21,472 nucleotides of DNA, from positions 105,898 through 127,369 of the forward strand of contig PJRA01000443.1 in assembly GCA_016987375.1 (NCBI GenBank), given 5' to 3'. Positions 9,700 through 19,573 of the stretch are shown piece by piece. The notes beneath the pieces are model-generated. The model searched no databases, was not told the DNA's origin, and saw only the letters and a list, made by a program, of their open reading frames with translations. The DNA comes from Brachionus koreanus. Taxonomy: Eukaryota; Rotifera; Eurotatoria; Ploima; Brachionidae. Both the position numbers and the translations under genes were made by a program. Position 1 is the first letter of the stretch; each line of letters begins with the position of its first letter.

Positions 9700-10427
9700 C
9701 CAAATATTTAGGTTAGAAGACGCTGTTATTCACACATTTTTAATGAGTAAATAAAAAAATTTAATAATTTCTTTAGACAAAGTTTGAGAATGATAGCCCA
9801 AAATAAACATATCATATAAAACTTATTTTAATTATTAAAAAATGCACTTAGAATAATGATCATCTGGAAAAACAAAAAAAAAATCAGATTTTGTTCTCCT
9901 CAAAGTTTTTTTGAAAAAATTTAAAAAAATATATTTTTATTAGTTTTATTCGATCTTTGATTTTATTATTCAAGCAGTATATTTGGCATTATTGCGTGGA
10001 ACGAGCGATCGCGTGACGAATCACTAAACAGAATTGATTTTAGTAAAATCATGTCGTAACTTTTGGTAGACAGTACAACTTAAAATAAAATAAACTTAAC
10101 ATTTTCTTAACTAATTTTTCATGAAATTTACCTAAACCCTAACCCATTAATAAATTTATTTATAAATATTTTTAGTTCAAAAAAAAATTTAACGTCTCCT
10201 TACTCGCACATAAATCTTTGCTTCCTGTATCTTTTTTAAGAAATAGCAATTTCATTTTATTTAGTTTTTTACTTACATTTTACAGTGATTTTAAAAACCT
10301 GTGTCCTGCAAAATGTAAATTCTAAATATGAATTCAAAATTAAATTGCAAAGACTCAAGTTTTGTATGATAAAAACTTTGTATCAGCTGAGTTAATTCAA
10401 TTTTAAATTTTGTTGTTAGTTTTGTTC
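9700..10427. other. AT-rich intergenic stretch with a small GC-rich blip
   Basis: No coding sequence was recognised. Around 9994-10030 there is a CpG-containing patch with the 8 bp palindrome GCGATCGC (10005-10012) and the small inverted repeat GTGA-CGAA-TCAC. A single CCTAAACCCTAACCC at 10132-10146 resembles telomeric DNA, but it is not an array. Confidence 0.5.
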
Positions 10428-10770
10428 CAAAATTTGGCAAAGTAAAAGCTTTGAAGTTCTGTGAAATTTAGTACAATTGAACAGAACAAAATGTTAAAAA
10501 TTCTTATAATTTTTCTCTCATAAGTCAAAAGCAAGTTCTGTAAATGCAACATGGTGCAACATTCAAAAATGCATTATTATGAAAAATCTTGCAGAGATTT
10601 TGCACATCATTAGCAGACTTTGACTTTAGGTGCAACTAAATATGTTGCAGTTTGTTGCACTTATAGAACTAATTATAAGACTAAAAAGTTATTAAAAATT
10701 TTAGCATTTTTTTGTTCTAATTGTTTAATTTGTACCAAATTTCACAAAACCAAGCTTTGATCAAATTTTA
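10428..10770. repeat. Inverted-repeat (foldback) element, full copy of family R1
   Basis: The left arm (about 10428-10560) is the reverse complement of the right arm (about 10629-10770). Paired blocks include GTGAAATTTAGTAC with GTACCAAATTTCAC, CAGAACAAAATG with the TTTTTTTGTTCTA region, CTTATAAT with ATTATAAG, and ATGCAACATGGTGCAAC with the GTTGCAC/GTGCAAC cluster. The 70 bp centre holds TTTGCACATCATTAGCAGAC, shared with 1-205. The arms are imperfect, so this is an old element. No ORF is present. It is either a non-autonomous foldback transposon or a MITE; the exact termini and target duplication could not be fixed. Confidence 0.75.
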
Positions 10771-11231
10771 TTTTGAGCATTTCTGTACCAATAATTTAGT
10801 GCTTAGTTTCATTTTTTATTCCATGCAACACTCTGTAAAATATTTTTGTTTTTGGCTATGCTTGAAGAAAGTACATGGTATTGAATTTGAAAATTTTAAA
10901 AAAAAATCTAGATGAAAAATTTAAATTTTTGCAAGAATTAACATTTTTAAACCCAAATTTAATATTATTTATTTTTAATATTTAGATTTTTAATCGTGAA
11001 GAGCAATTGTGAACTTTAGTCTTAAACTAGAAATTAGATGAAAAAAATTGAGTATTTTTCTTGGAAAATTAGAAATTTCTCAAAAAAATTATTATCAAAA
11101 TAAAGCCAATTGTACAGAGAACTTTAAAAAATATTTAAACAAAAAAAAAAACTAATAGTTTTGCAACAATTTTTAAAATTTACTAAATTTAAAAAATAAT
11201 TTAAATTTTGAATAAAGAAAAAAATTTAAAC
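10771..11231. other. AT-rich 5' flank of the Crinkler-like gene
   Basis: No gene or repeat copy was recognised. Open frames here (for example 10721-10915) overlap the R1 element and have no family resemblance. The promoter of the gene starting at 11232 should lie here, but no clear core element stands out in such AT-rich DNA. Confidence 0.5.
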
Positions 11232-14027
11232 ATGAAAAAATCTCAATACTTAGATGAGAATTTTGTCAAAATAGGATTTTTTTATTACGAATCGAATGAT
11301 CATCAGTTTTTAAAACTCAAAAATTTTGACTTAAAATATTTTATAAACGAGATAAATGAAAAAATTCTCCAGCTTCCAGGTAGACTTTTTTAAATTTTCA
11401 AAGTAGATTAAATCACTAATTTTATTTTAAAGATAAAAATAAACAAAAATTTATATTTATTAAAATAATATCCAAAAATGAATTAAATCAAATAGAGATA
11501 GAAGTCAAAAATGGTTCAATTGATTTAATATTCAATTCAACCGAAGGTAAAAAAATTAATGTTAATAATTTTATTGAAATATAAAGGCATACGATTCTTG
11601 AGAATTATTAAGATCTATTAAGATATGAAGAACGATTTTTTAATAAGATTCTACCGATTTTTTGTCATCAACTAGATGCTTTAGGTTTTCTTTTGAATTG
11701 ATAAAATTTTTATTCTTTATTAATTGAGTGATGTTTTTAGATTGATCTACAGTATTTACTTTTAATAATTTGGCTTAAATAGCTTTAATTTCAATACTCC
11801 AACTCTAAAAATCCTTTTTAAAAATTTGAAACTTGAAATTAGTCCCAAATTTATTAAAATTTTCTAAAATGGCTTGTATTAGCTAAAATCTTTTTGGTAT
11901 TTTTTTGTTTAATTATAAAAATTTAATAATTCATTTTTAGATTACATTGTTTTTTTCGAATGGTTATCATTAGAGTTGAATGAATCAAAAAAAAGATTGC
12001 GATTTTCATATTCTGACAATGGTTCAGTTGAAAATCTTATCCAAGATTCTTTTTTTATTGAGTTGAAAAAAAATTCCAATATTGGCATAGATTCTAGTAC
12101 TTATTTGAGCAACAAATTAAATATTATGATTAAAGAATTTAAAACTAATATTTATTATGCACCATACACGGTCATTTGCCAGTCAAGCGGCTTTGGGAAA
12201 TCGAGAGCTTGCGCAAGCCTTGTTGAACAAGACTTTTATGTTGTCTATTGTTGTTTGCGTCAAAAGGATGCAAAAGGATTTCCAAAGAGAAGTTGTCTGG
12301 CAGACAATTTTCTAAGCAACAAGTCAAATATTTCAAAATATTACAAATGCTATTTTAGAACATTTATTGAACTTTTAAATGCAACCAAACAAAATTGTAG
12401 AAATTTTTTTGAAAAATATCAACAAGAAAATGATTCAGACAACAATATTGTCAAAAATTTGGTTGATTTTAAATTTATTAATTTATTATCAGATAAAATC
12501 AGCATTCCTCTCTATACTGGAGATAAGAAATTAATTTTTGTATTTGACGAAGCCTCTAGCTTATTAAATGTAAAATGTAATGGTCATTCAAATTTTTTTA
12601 TTTTGAGAAGTATTCTATCAGAATTAAAGCCAAACATATTTGTTTTGTTTTTGGATACTTTTTCACATTTGAGCGATTTTATGCCAACAATAAATAGAGA
12701 TCCATCAAACAGAATTTTCTCTGATAGATTAAAAGTATTCGATCCAATTTATCTTTTGCCAAATTGGGATCTCTTTGTAACTAGTGACTCAGTTTGCAAC
12801 ATACAAGATTCTGTAAAATTTGATAGCATCTGTTCGTACGGACGAGCACTATGGGGCTCATGGATGCATACCCGTACTAATTCAAATGGGAAATACGAGT
12901 TAATTGATTACAGAGAACTTTATCTTCTAGCTGCTTCTAAGCTAATTTCAAAATCATTTGAAGATAAATTAGATGAAAATGATTGTCTTGCTATTCTTAG
13001 TTGCAGAATTGGTATACTTAAACCAAAGTGTTTATCTATTTGTGAACAAATGGTTGCTAAAAATATGGCAGTTTGCACTTATGTTGACACCGAAAGAGAA
13101 ATATTTGAAATTGATTACCCATCAGAACCAATTTTAGCAGAAGCAGCTGCGTTTCTAATCAATAGGAAAAAAAATTGGCAATATTTTATTGAAAAATTGA
13201 TATTTTTAACTGAAACTTGTTTGATCTCCACGGGCAATAAAGGAGAAATTATAGCCAAATTAATTTTAATAATTAGCAAGGATTATACTCTTGGCACAAT
13301 AGAGCCAAACTATCCATTACAATTTACCAAATTAGTATATGTAGGTGAATTTATTCAAAGTATATATGGTAAATGTAAAAATAAATGTGCAAATGTAGAA
13401 AATAATTGGTCATGTGACTGTAGTGAAGATCAATGTTTTATTAAGAAAATAAAGCAAAAAATTGTTAGCTCACATCTTTTGTTGAATGGAATCATAAATT
13501 TTACTCATTTTACCAGACCCAAAGAAAACATGAATCAAACAAGTTTAGCTAAAGCTTTAAAACGCTGTGCAGCATTTCACTGCAAAACTAGACAAAAAGC
13601 TATTGACTTAGTGATACCTGTTGCGTGCAATAAAGAAAATTTTAACTCAATCAGTGCCATTCTTGTTCAAGTTGAACTGTGGGACTGTTCATCTGAGCCT
13701 AAATACTCCAGTATTGTAGAAAGCATTGATAACAGTTTATTTTGTGACATTTCAACAGATATTCCATATTTGATACTTTTTATGCAACTTGGTGCACCAA
13801 CAGCAAAAAAATCACCGTATGTTAAATTTATAACAGAAGAAAAAAGGTCAGAGACCAAGAGTAATGCTGTCATTTATTCTCAGGGAATATCTAGCAAAAT
13901 TTTTCCATCCATAGACACTAATATTGAGGCAAAGCTAGCTGCTTTTGCGGCTTCAAATCAAAAGCTTTTCAAATTAAAAAATGATAAAACAAATTCAAAA
14001 ATATATGATTTAATTCGATTTGTTTAG
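11232..14027 (+). CDS. Crinkler-like P-loop NTPase with restriction-endonuclease-like C-terminus
   Basis: Three exons: 11232-11379, 11433-11546 and 11941-14027. They sum to 2349 nt (782 residues) with matching phases; the large exon extends left of its first ATG to the acceptor at 11940. Residues 1-88 form a small N-terminal region of predicted strand and helix. A P-loop follows: CQSSGFGKSRAC with Lys and Ser at about 174-175. Next come the family's conserved YCCLRQKDAKGFPKRS stretch and a Walker B, LIFVFDEASS (Asp-Glu about 290-291). The C-terminal third carries GNKGEIIAKLIL (about 520), DLVIPV (about 643) and ISAILVQVE (about 658-666), the layout of the REase-fold nuclease found with these NTPases. 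The usual QxK lysine reads Glu, so nuclease activity may be lost. A Cys-rich insert (CKNKCANVENNWSCDCSEDQC) is unusual. Such proteins are effector- or transposon-derived in fungi and oomycetes; the role here is unknown. Confidence 0.8.
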
Positions 14028-14442
14028 TTAGATTTTTTTTTTCCAGTATTATTTAAATTAGAAAAAAAAAAACAATTAATTTAAATTTTTTTTATTTTAA
14101 AAAAAAATCAAATTCTATCACGTTTGTTTTTAAGATTTGTTAGTATTTTTATAGCTCTTAAACTGATCACTAACTTTAAATTTATTTAATTACTAAAATA
14201 AAATTGTTTATTTTAAATTTATCTTTAAGCTAATCAGAATCTGATCAAAATTAGCAATAGTCAAGACCATGCATACTTTTCGATTCTATTTTAATAAAAA
14301 ACATTTTATTAATAAAACTCAATAAAAAATTGTAACCTAACCCTGACATTGTTTTTCTTTTTACAAGTAAAAAGAAATTAACTATCTAAGTCCAACTTTA
14401 ATCAATTTAATCTAAGTCCAACCAAGTAAAAAATTTTAAAAG
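14028..14442. other. AT-rich intergenic stretch
   Basis: This is the 3' flank of the Crinkler-like gene. A short direct repeat, TCTAAGTCCAAC, occurs at about 14384 and again at about 14411. Nothing else was recognised. Confidence 0.5.
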
Positions 14443-14766
14443 TTTTAAAAGACATACTTTTCATGAATGTTTGGCAAGATAATCAGCTCTTTATTCTACC
14501 TATTTAATTAATTAAAAACGAAAAATCTTTTGACATTTTGTGGATTTTACAACGAACTCTCTCCTCCATTCTTTCAATTTCTTAGTTTTCCGACCGTCAA
14601 GATTAGCAAGAGCCAATTGTAATATCAAATAAAAATAAATTATTCATATTTTTCAATCTTTAAAAGATTATTTTCTAATAGATGTAGAAAAATGTGAATA
14701 AAATTGAAAAAAAAATCAAACAAAATGCTTAGATTTGCTTGAATTTTTATTTTTATCAAAAAATGG
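14443..14766 (+). repeat. Dispersed repeat family R2, copy 2 (uninterrupted)
   Basis: This matches 6036-6130 plus about 6500-6730 in the same orientation, without the 6131-6473 transposon. The best-conserved part is 14535-14766, from CATTTTGTGGATTTTACAAC to the TATCAAAAAATG end. Similarity stops at 14766, exactly where the PRPF6 fragment begins. No protein is encoded. Confidence 0.85.
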
Positions 14767-14908
14767 TATTCCTAAAGTGAATGTGCAAAAAGCGTTGGCT
14801 CATTGTCCCAAGACCAAAGAGCTGTGGCTTGTGGCATTCAAGTCCAGATGTCAGACCGACGATGTTAGAGGCGCAAGGGCCATGCTGGTCCAAGCATTCG
14901 GCGCATAA
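14765..14908 (+). pseudogene. PRPF6: PRPF6 (U5 snRNP splicing factor) HAT-repeat fragment
   Basis: PRPF6 bridges U5 and U4/U6 snRNPs in the tri-snRNP through many HAT repeats. A single frame here reads VQKALAHCPKTKELWL and then DVRGARAMLVQAF. These match the PRPF6 repeat that reads QRAVAHCPKAEVLWL and DVPAARSILALAF in animals. The match starts at about 14783 and is cut by TAA at 14906, where the real protein continues with NPNSEEIW. About 42 codons of a protein of more than 900 residues are present. There is no nearby exon, start codon context or acceptor. Base composition is roughly half G+C, far above the flanks, which suggests recent arrival from a conserved gene. The left end abuts repeat R2, pointing to capture by, or insertion beside, a mobile element. 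Confidence 0.8.
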
Positions 14909-15177
14909 TTAGTTAATTTAATTTTAAAATTATCTTTTGGATAAATGTTGCTTTTAAATCATTTGAAAATAGCTTTCATTATTAAATTTTTTGGATAAAA
15001 ATGTATTTTTTTTTTTTGAACATGATTATTAAAATTAGAACATAAGCTTTAAATTGCCTATTGAATTTGGAGTATAGCAGTCTTTTTATTTATTTTTACG
15101 ATTTATTAGTTGAAGCATGATTTAAAAATAAGCAAATATAAAATAAAATAAAAAAAAATCTTCTTAAGCTCTAGCTT

Positions 15178-15936
15178 TTAATGAAGATATTTTAATTTGG
15201 CTTGTAAAGTAAGATCACAATTAAATCCACTTTTTGTAGGAATAGTACGGCAACTTGCAGACATCTTAGCTGTATTCTTATTAGTCATGATTGACGTCAA
15301 ATGCTCATTTTTCAAACTTGTGATCATATCAATTGAATATTGATCTCCATTTATAACTAAATTTAAAGCATCGTTGTATTTGGATTCAATCATTTGATAA
15401 AACGAAAAATTGGTGCCTGCAGTATACGAACTACTTGACCAGCTGCATTGCCATTGACCACCATTCAAAACAATTCTTGTCTCTACAATCGCATCATTTA
15501 AAGTGGCCTGACACGAATCACTTTTCTCAATTGCTTTAAAAAATCCTCTAAACGAATTAGCTTCTCGAAGTTCCTTTTCCAATCACTGATTTTGAACAAA
15601 TGAGACATGTTCAAGCCAACCGAATTTAAAATATCTTCTACGGTCACTAAAAACAATTAAAAATCGATTATCAAAAAAATATTTTATTTTTTTATTCTAT
15701 TTTTTTACAAGGAGCACTGGTAGTCGATGATGCTGTTCCAATTGTTTTTTTATCGAAATTTTCTAAAGCAAAATGCACATTTGCAGGCCGGAACGTCAGT
15801 TGAGATGAACTGTAATAAACTTTGTAAAAAAAAAATTAACAATGGCCATTAATCTATATTCTTTTTACCCAAGTTTATTAAAACGATTATTAAATTCTTT
15901 GCTAAAAACATTTTTAGTTTGTTTGAATTTTAGCAT
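15178..15936 (-). pseudogene. Three-exon gene of unknown family, one frameshift
   Basis: Exons on the minus strand are 15869-15936, 15709-15809 and 15178-15646, with introns of 59 and 62 bp and consistent phases. The ATG at 15936 is preceded by an in-frame TAA. Exon 2 ends in a Thr/Ser patch (GTASSTTSAP). Exon 3 begins VEDILNSVGLNMSHLFKISDW, then frame continuity breaks near 15578-15585: the next coherent frame starts EKELREANSFRGFFKAIEK and runs 130 residues to TAA. One missing base would join them. A paralogous relic at 9413-9683 reads straight through the equivalent point, supporting a real frameshift or sequencing error here. Four cysteines (SDSC, WQC, SASC, FNC) could form two disulfides. 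There is no clear signal peptide or membrane segment. I do not recognise the family; it may be lineage-specific. Confidence 0.65.
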
Positions 15937-16496
15937 TTTCAGGAAATTTTATACTAATTTTGTACATGATTTCTAAAAAAAGAAGCATTCATCAAAAATC
16001 TATGATTAATGGTTACCTATGGAATCATGCATCAGGCTGTTTTTAAAAATCTAGAAATAGAATTTATTCAATAGGAAAAAAATTGAGTTTTAATATTTTT
16101 TTTAATTTAAAAAAATAAATGATTCAAAATCAAGCAGTTTAGACACAGCATGCCATAAAATCGAAATACTTTCAAAAGGTATATTTCGCATTTAGTATTT
16201 TAAAGTCATTTTATCTTTTAGTAACAAGAAATAATTAATTTATAAGATTGTCTGAATCTACTACTAAATAACAGAATATAAACATAACACTCTGACTCTG
16301 ACTGAACAAGTCATTTGAACGGATATGACTCTAATTTTAATTTTAGTGCTTAAAAAATTTGAAAAATCAAAAATTTTTGTTAGGAAGAATTTATAAAATA
16401 TAACTGATCATAAAAATAATAAATTTGTAAAAATCTAAATATTTTAATTTAAAAGATAAAAAAAAGAACTAATTTTTTTTTAATTTTTTTATTTCG
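15937..16496. other. Intergenic stretch between two minus-strand genes
   Basis: This holds the 3' flank of CMSS1 and the presumed promoter of the unknown gene at 15178-15936. A short CTCTGACTCTGACTGA run occurs at about 16290-16305. No gene or known repeat was seen. Confidence 0.5.
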
Positions 16497-17369
16497 TTAA
16501 ATTAAATAAAATTTGAATTTAACTTTATTTTTATTTAGTCTAATGAGCTTTTTAAAAGCTAGATTTAAAAATTCATTTTTAATATCATTTTGATCGACAA
16601 AACGCTTTAATTTAACATCACGATGTGTATAATCAATTATAACATAGTTTAAATATTTTTCTAAATCAAAACAATCTGATTCAATTAGTTGAAAGAGGCG
16701 TTGGGGCGTTGCATATACAATATCGATATTTTTTTTTTTTGATTTATTGCTAGTCAAAAAATCAATTTGCTCATTTAATTTCTTGTGCTTGGCGAATGCG
16801 TGAAACCAAGTCAATTTTTTAGATTTAACAAAATTATTGTTGCTTTCGAGCTCACGTTGTATTTCGATACAGCGAATGGCTGATGAACACAAAATAATCA
16901 GAAATGGACTATGCTTTTGTTCAAATTCAATTGATTTATTTAAATAAAATTTTAATTTTGAATTGAATTTTTTATTAAAATGTTCCCAAAAAGATTCTAA
17001 TTTTGCCAATTTAGAACTTCGCTTAATTAAAATCTTGTTCAGCTGAAAATTGATTGCATCATCTGAACTATCGGTCTCTTTGGTCAAATTCAAATCTAGT
17101 TTTTCAACAGAAGACAAATTTGTTCTTATATATTTTACTAAAATTGACTTGAATTCTTTGTTCGCAAAAGAAGCTTTTTTCAACTCATTTTCTTTTAATC
17201 TTAGAATTTCAGTAATATTTTTTTTTCTAGCTCTTGTCTTGCTTGAATTATTTTCGGACCCATTTTTTTTCGAATATCCTATTTGGTTCAGAATAGCATC
17301 CTCTTCAATTTCTTCATCAGGCAAAAAATCATCTTCGACTTGAAAATTCTCAACTAAATCGTCGGCCAT
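16497..17369 (-). CDS. CMSS1: CMSS1 / Cms1 ribosomal small-subunit-associated protein
   Basis: CMSS1 is a nucleolar protein associated with small ribosomal subunit processing and has a degenerate DEAD-box-like fold. The single exon encodes 290 residues, close to the usual 280 or so. It starts MADDL, as animal CMSS1 does, followed by an acidic region (11-25) and a basic stretch (TRARKKNITEIL, 45-56). The diagnostic core is present: LIILCSSAIRCIEI (157-170), FAKHKKLNEQ (192-201), VYATPQRLFQLI (218-229) and VIIDYTHRDVKLKRF (243-257), matching LIICSSAVRALEL, GTPGRI and FDWNWRDQKLRR in the human protein. It lacks a normal Walker A, as the family does. No intron, stop or frameshift is seen. It is followed on the same strand by the unknown gene, 560 bp downstream. 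Confidence 0.92.
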   Translation of the reverse strand: MADDLVENFQVEDDFLPDEEIEEDAILNQIGYSKKNGSENNSSKTRARKKNITEILRLKENELKKASFANKEFKSILVKYIRTNLSSVEKLDLNLTKETDSSDDAINFQLNKILIKRSSKLAKLESFWEHFNKKFNSKLKFYLNKSIEFEQKHSPFLIILCSSAIRCIEIQRELESNNNFVKSKKLTWFHAFAKHKKLNEQIDFLTSNKSKKKNIDIVYATPQRLFQLIESDCFDLEKYLNYVIIDYTHRDVKLKRFVDQNDIKNEFLNLAFKKLIRLNKNKVKFKFYLI

Positions 17370-19573
17370 TTTTTCTACAATAAAACAATTTTAAACTAGA
17401 AAGCAAAATCTCGTTCTTTTATATTCTTAATTATAATTTTTAATTTTCATAAAAAACATAACTTAATTTCTAAATTTAAATTTAAAGAAATTAATTTTAA
17501 ATAAATTAATAATATGATGAAAAAAAAATTTAATTAGGGTGGTAACTTTTCAAAATACATAAATAATATTCCATAAAAATTCTGCTTGGCAGCTTCTTTT
17601 GTTCTAAGCTAAAATTCGTATTTAGATAAAAAAAAGCTCAATTATAGATCTAAAAATTGTCAGACAATTCGAATTAGCACAAATTAAAATAATAATAAAA
17701 ATTTAAAATAAAATACTATTTAAAAATTTATTCTGAAGATCAAAACGTTATTATTTTTTAAAAAAAATTTCTATTTAACATTAACATAATAGTTATGTTG
17801 AAGTTCTCTAAATAACTACAACACCGACTCTAGCCAACTTATATGTCTATAATTTCACATTGCAATACTTTAAGCTTATGCGTTTAGCAAGTACTAGTAT
17901 TTAACACTGTGTAAAGGATAGACAGAGAGCTCGGCTTCTCGGCTCGGTTATAATTTTCTTTGTATTTTTCTTTTTTCTTTATTTTTTGTATGTGGCTAGA
18001 AGTGGCTAATTGTTATAATTTAATAAATATATTTAAATAAGAAAATAGTTTTCTTTAATATTATTCTTTTAGGGTTTAAGTAACAGACCGAATTAAGTAG
18101 GAGACAAATAAATCTTTTAAGTTATAGACCCTTAAAATTATTTAATAAAACCAGATTTTATTAGATGAAATCGCTTTTAAAAATATTGATTTCATATAAG
18201 ACGTTAAACAATTAAGAAATTTAATTAAAATTTTTAGTTAAATTAAATAAAGCTAAATTTTACGCCATTTTTAATATCGTTTGTTAAGTGAAAAATATCA
18301 AATTTTAATTAAAAAAAATGGAAAAAAATTTGAAAATTTGGTTCGAAGCTCTATGAGTTCTTTTATTTTTAGTTCTTCGTTATTTTTTTAATTCTGAAAA
18401 CAAAAAGATTGGTAAATTCAGTGAATATAAAAAGAATAAATTTATTTTGAATTTTCTTTAATAACACTTTTGTCTTAGATTCAATTTTTTTACGATTACA
18501 GATAAAATAGTAAATAAAAATATTTTATAGAATAAATTGTTATTTTGTAACTATTAAAGAAAGCTACAATAATATTGACCCAGTCAGAAAATTTAATTGT
18601 AAAAAACAATGAGCCTAAACACAAAAAAAACTAAATATAAATGCAAATTTCATTGTCAAAATAAACTTTAAGAGAAGTTAATAACAAAAGAAAATCAATT
18701 TTAGGATAACTTGATATTAAAATTACAATTATCTTTAATTTATTGCTTAAATTTATTCCTCTTTTAATTTTCTTCTTGGATTTTTTTTAAAATTAAATGC
18801 TAATTTTCCAGATACTAATTTTTAATTTTAATAGCCCAGTTAATACAAATGACTTAATCTTGCGTATGGCCAAGAAAAAACAATTTAAACACTAAATCAA
18901 TATATCTGTGGCAATTGCAAGTAATCAAGCAGTACTGTTTTTAATAAAAAGTTAAATTAATTAATTCTAAAATTAAAAATATAAAATGAAAAATGAATCG
19001 AAAAAAAGGAAAAAATTATTAGATTTAATTTTCAAATATTTTTTGTTGAATTGTTTTGTTTAATTTTTAACTTTTGGAATTCATTATTCAAAAATTTTTT
19101 ATCTATAAAAAAAGTTTTACAAGATTTTTTCATTATGTTAAAACCCGAGTTTTGTCATATCTTAATCTTTCTCTCTAGACCTTATTTAACACTAAAAGCA
19201 CCAAGCATTTTTTCAGGTTTTTTTAATTCATAAATATCATATAAAAAAACTAAAAGAATTTTATAAAGAAATATCATTTTTTAAAACAATTTTCAAAATT
19301 TACATAATTCAAATAAAATATATTTATTTGAAAAATCCATTTAAAAGATATAAGGATTTAAAAATTTTTCAAATGAGTCAAAATGACTCGTTTGGTTCTT
19401 CTAGTGTTAAATGTAGTTAAGTCAAAACTGCGGTTAGAGCACGCTAAAACTTAACCATTTTATAAACCATTAATTAGTTGTTTTAACTTTAGATTCCATT
19501 AAATATTTTTTAAAATTAAATAATTTTTAAACTAAATTGAATTTTTTTATTTATTTCTTGCCTTTAATCCGTA
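17370..19573. other. Long AT-rich stretch without recognised genes
   Basis: The longest empty region of the window. Short open frames (for example 19051-19233) are low-complexity F/L/K and not credible. A small GC-rich patch at about 17926-17946 contains CTCGGCTTCTCGGCTCGG. A palindrome, GAGTCAAAATGACTC, lies at 19374-19388 and includes two AP-1-like half sequences. The first part should hold the CMSS1 promoter. No tRNA or snRNA was found. Confidence 0.55.

Noticed and set aside
10132..10146. CCTAAACCCTAACCC as an interstitial telomere repeat
   Set aside because: Only about two units are present, with no array, and a similar single TAACCTAACCC at about 14334 shows it can arise singly.
17050..17343. 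97-codon plus-strand frame
   Set aside because: It is antisense to CMSS1.
18340..18355. GGTTCGAAGC as a tRNA T-arm or B box
   Set aside because: No A box or cloverleaf can be formed upstream; the flank is plain A/T runs.
19051..19233. 60-codon plus-strand frame
   Set aside because: F/L/K/S low-complexity translation in AT-rich DNA with no splice support or family likeness.
19425..19470. GCGGTTAGAGCACGC as a tRNA D-arm
   Set aside because: No acceptor stem, anticodon arm or T-arm (GGTTCGA) follows at the right spacing.
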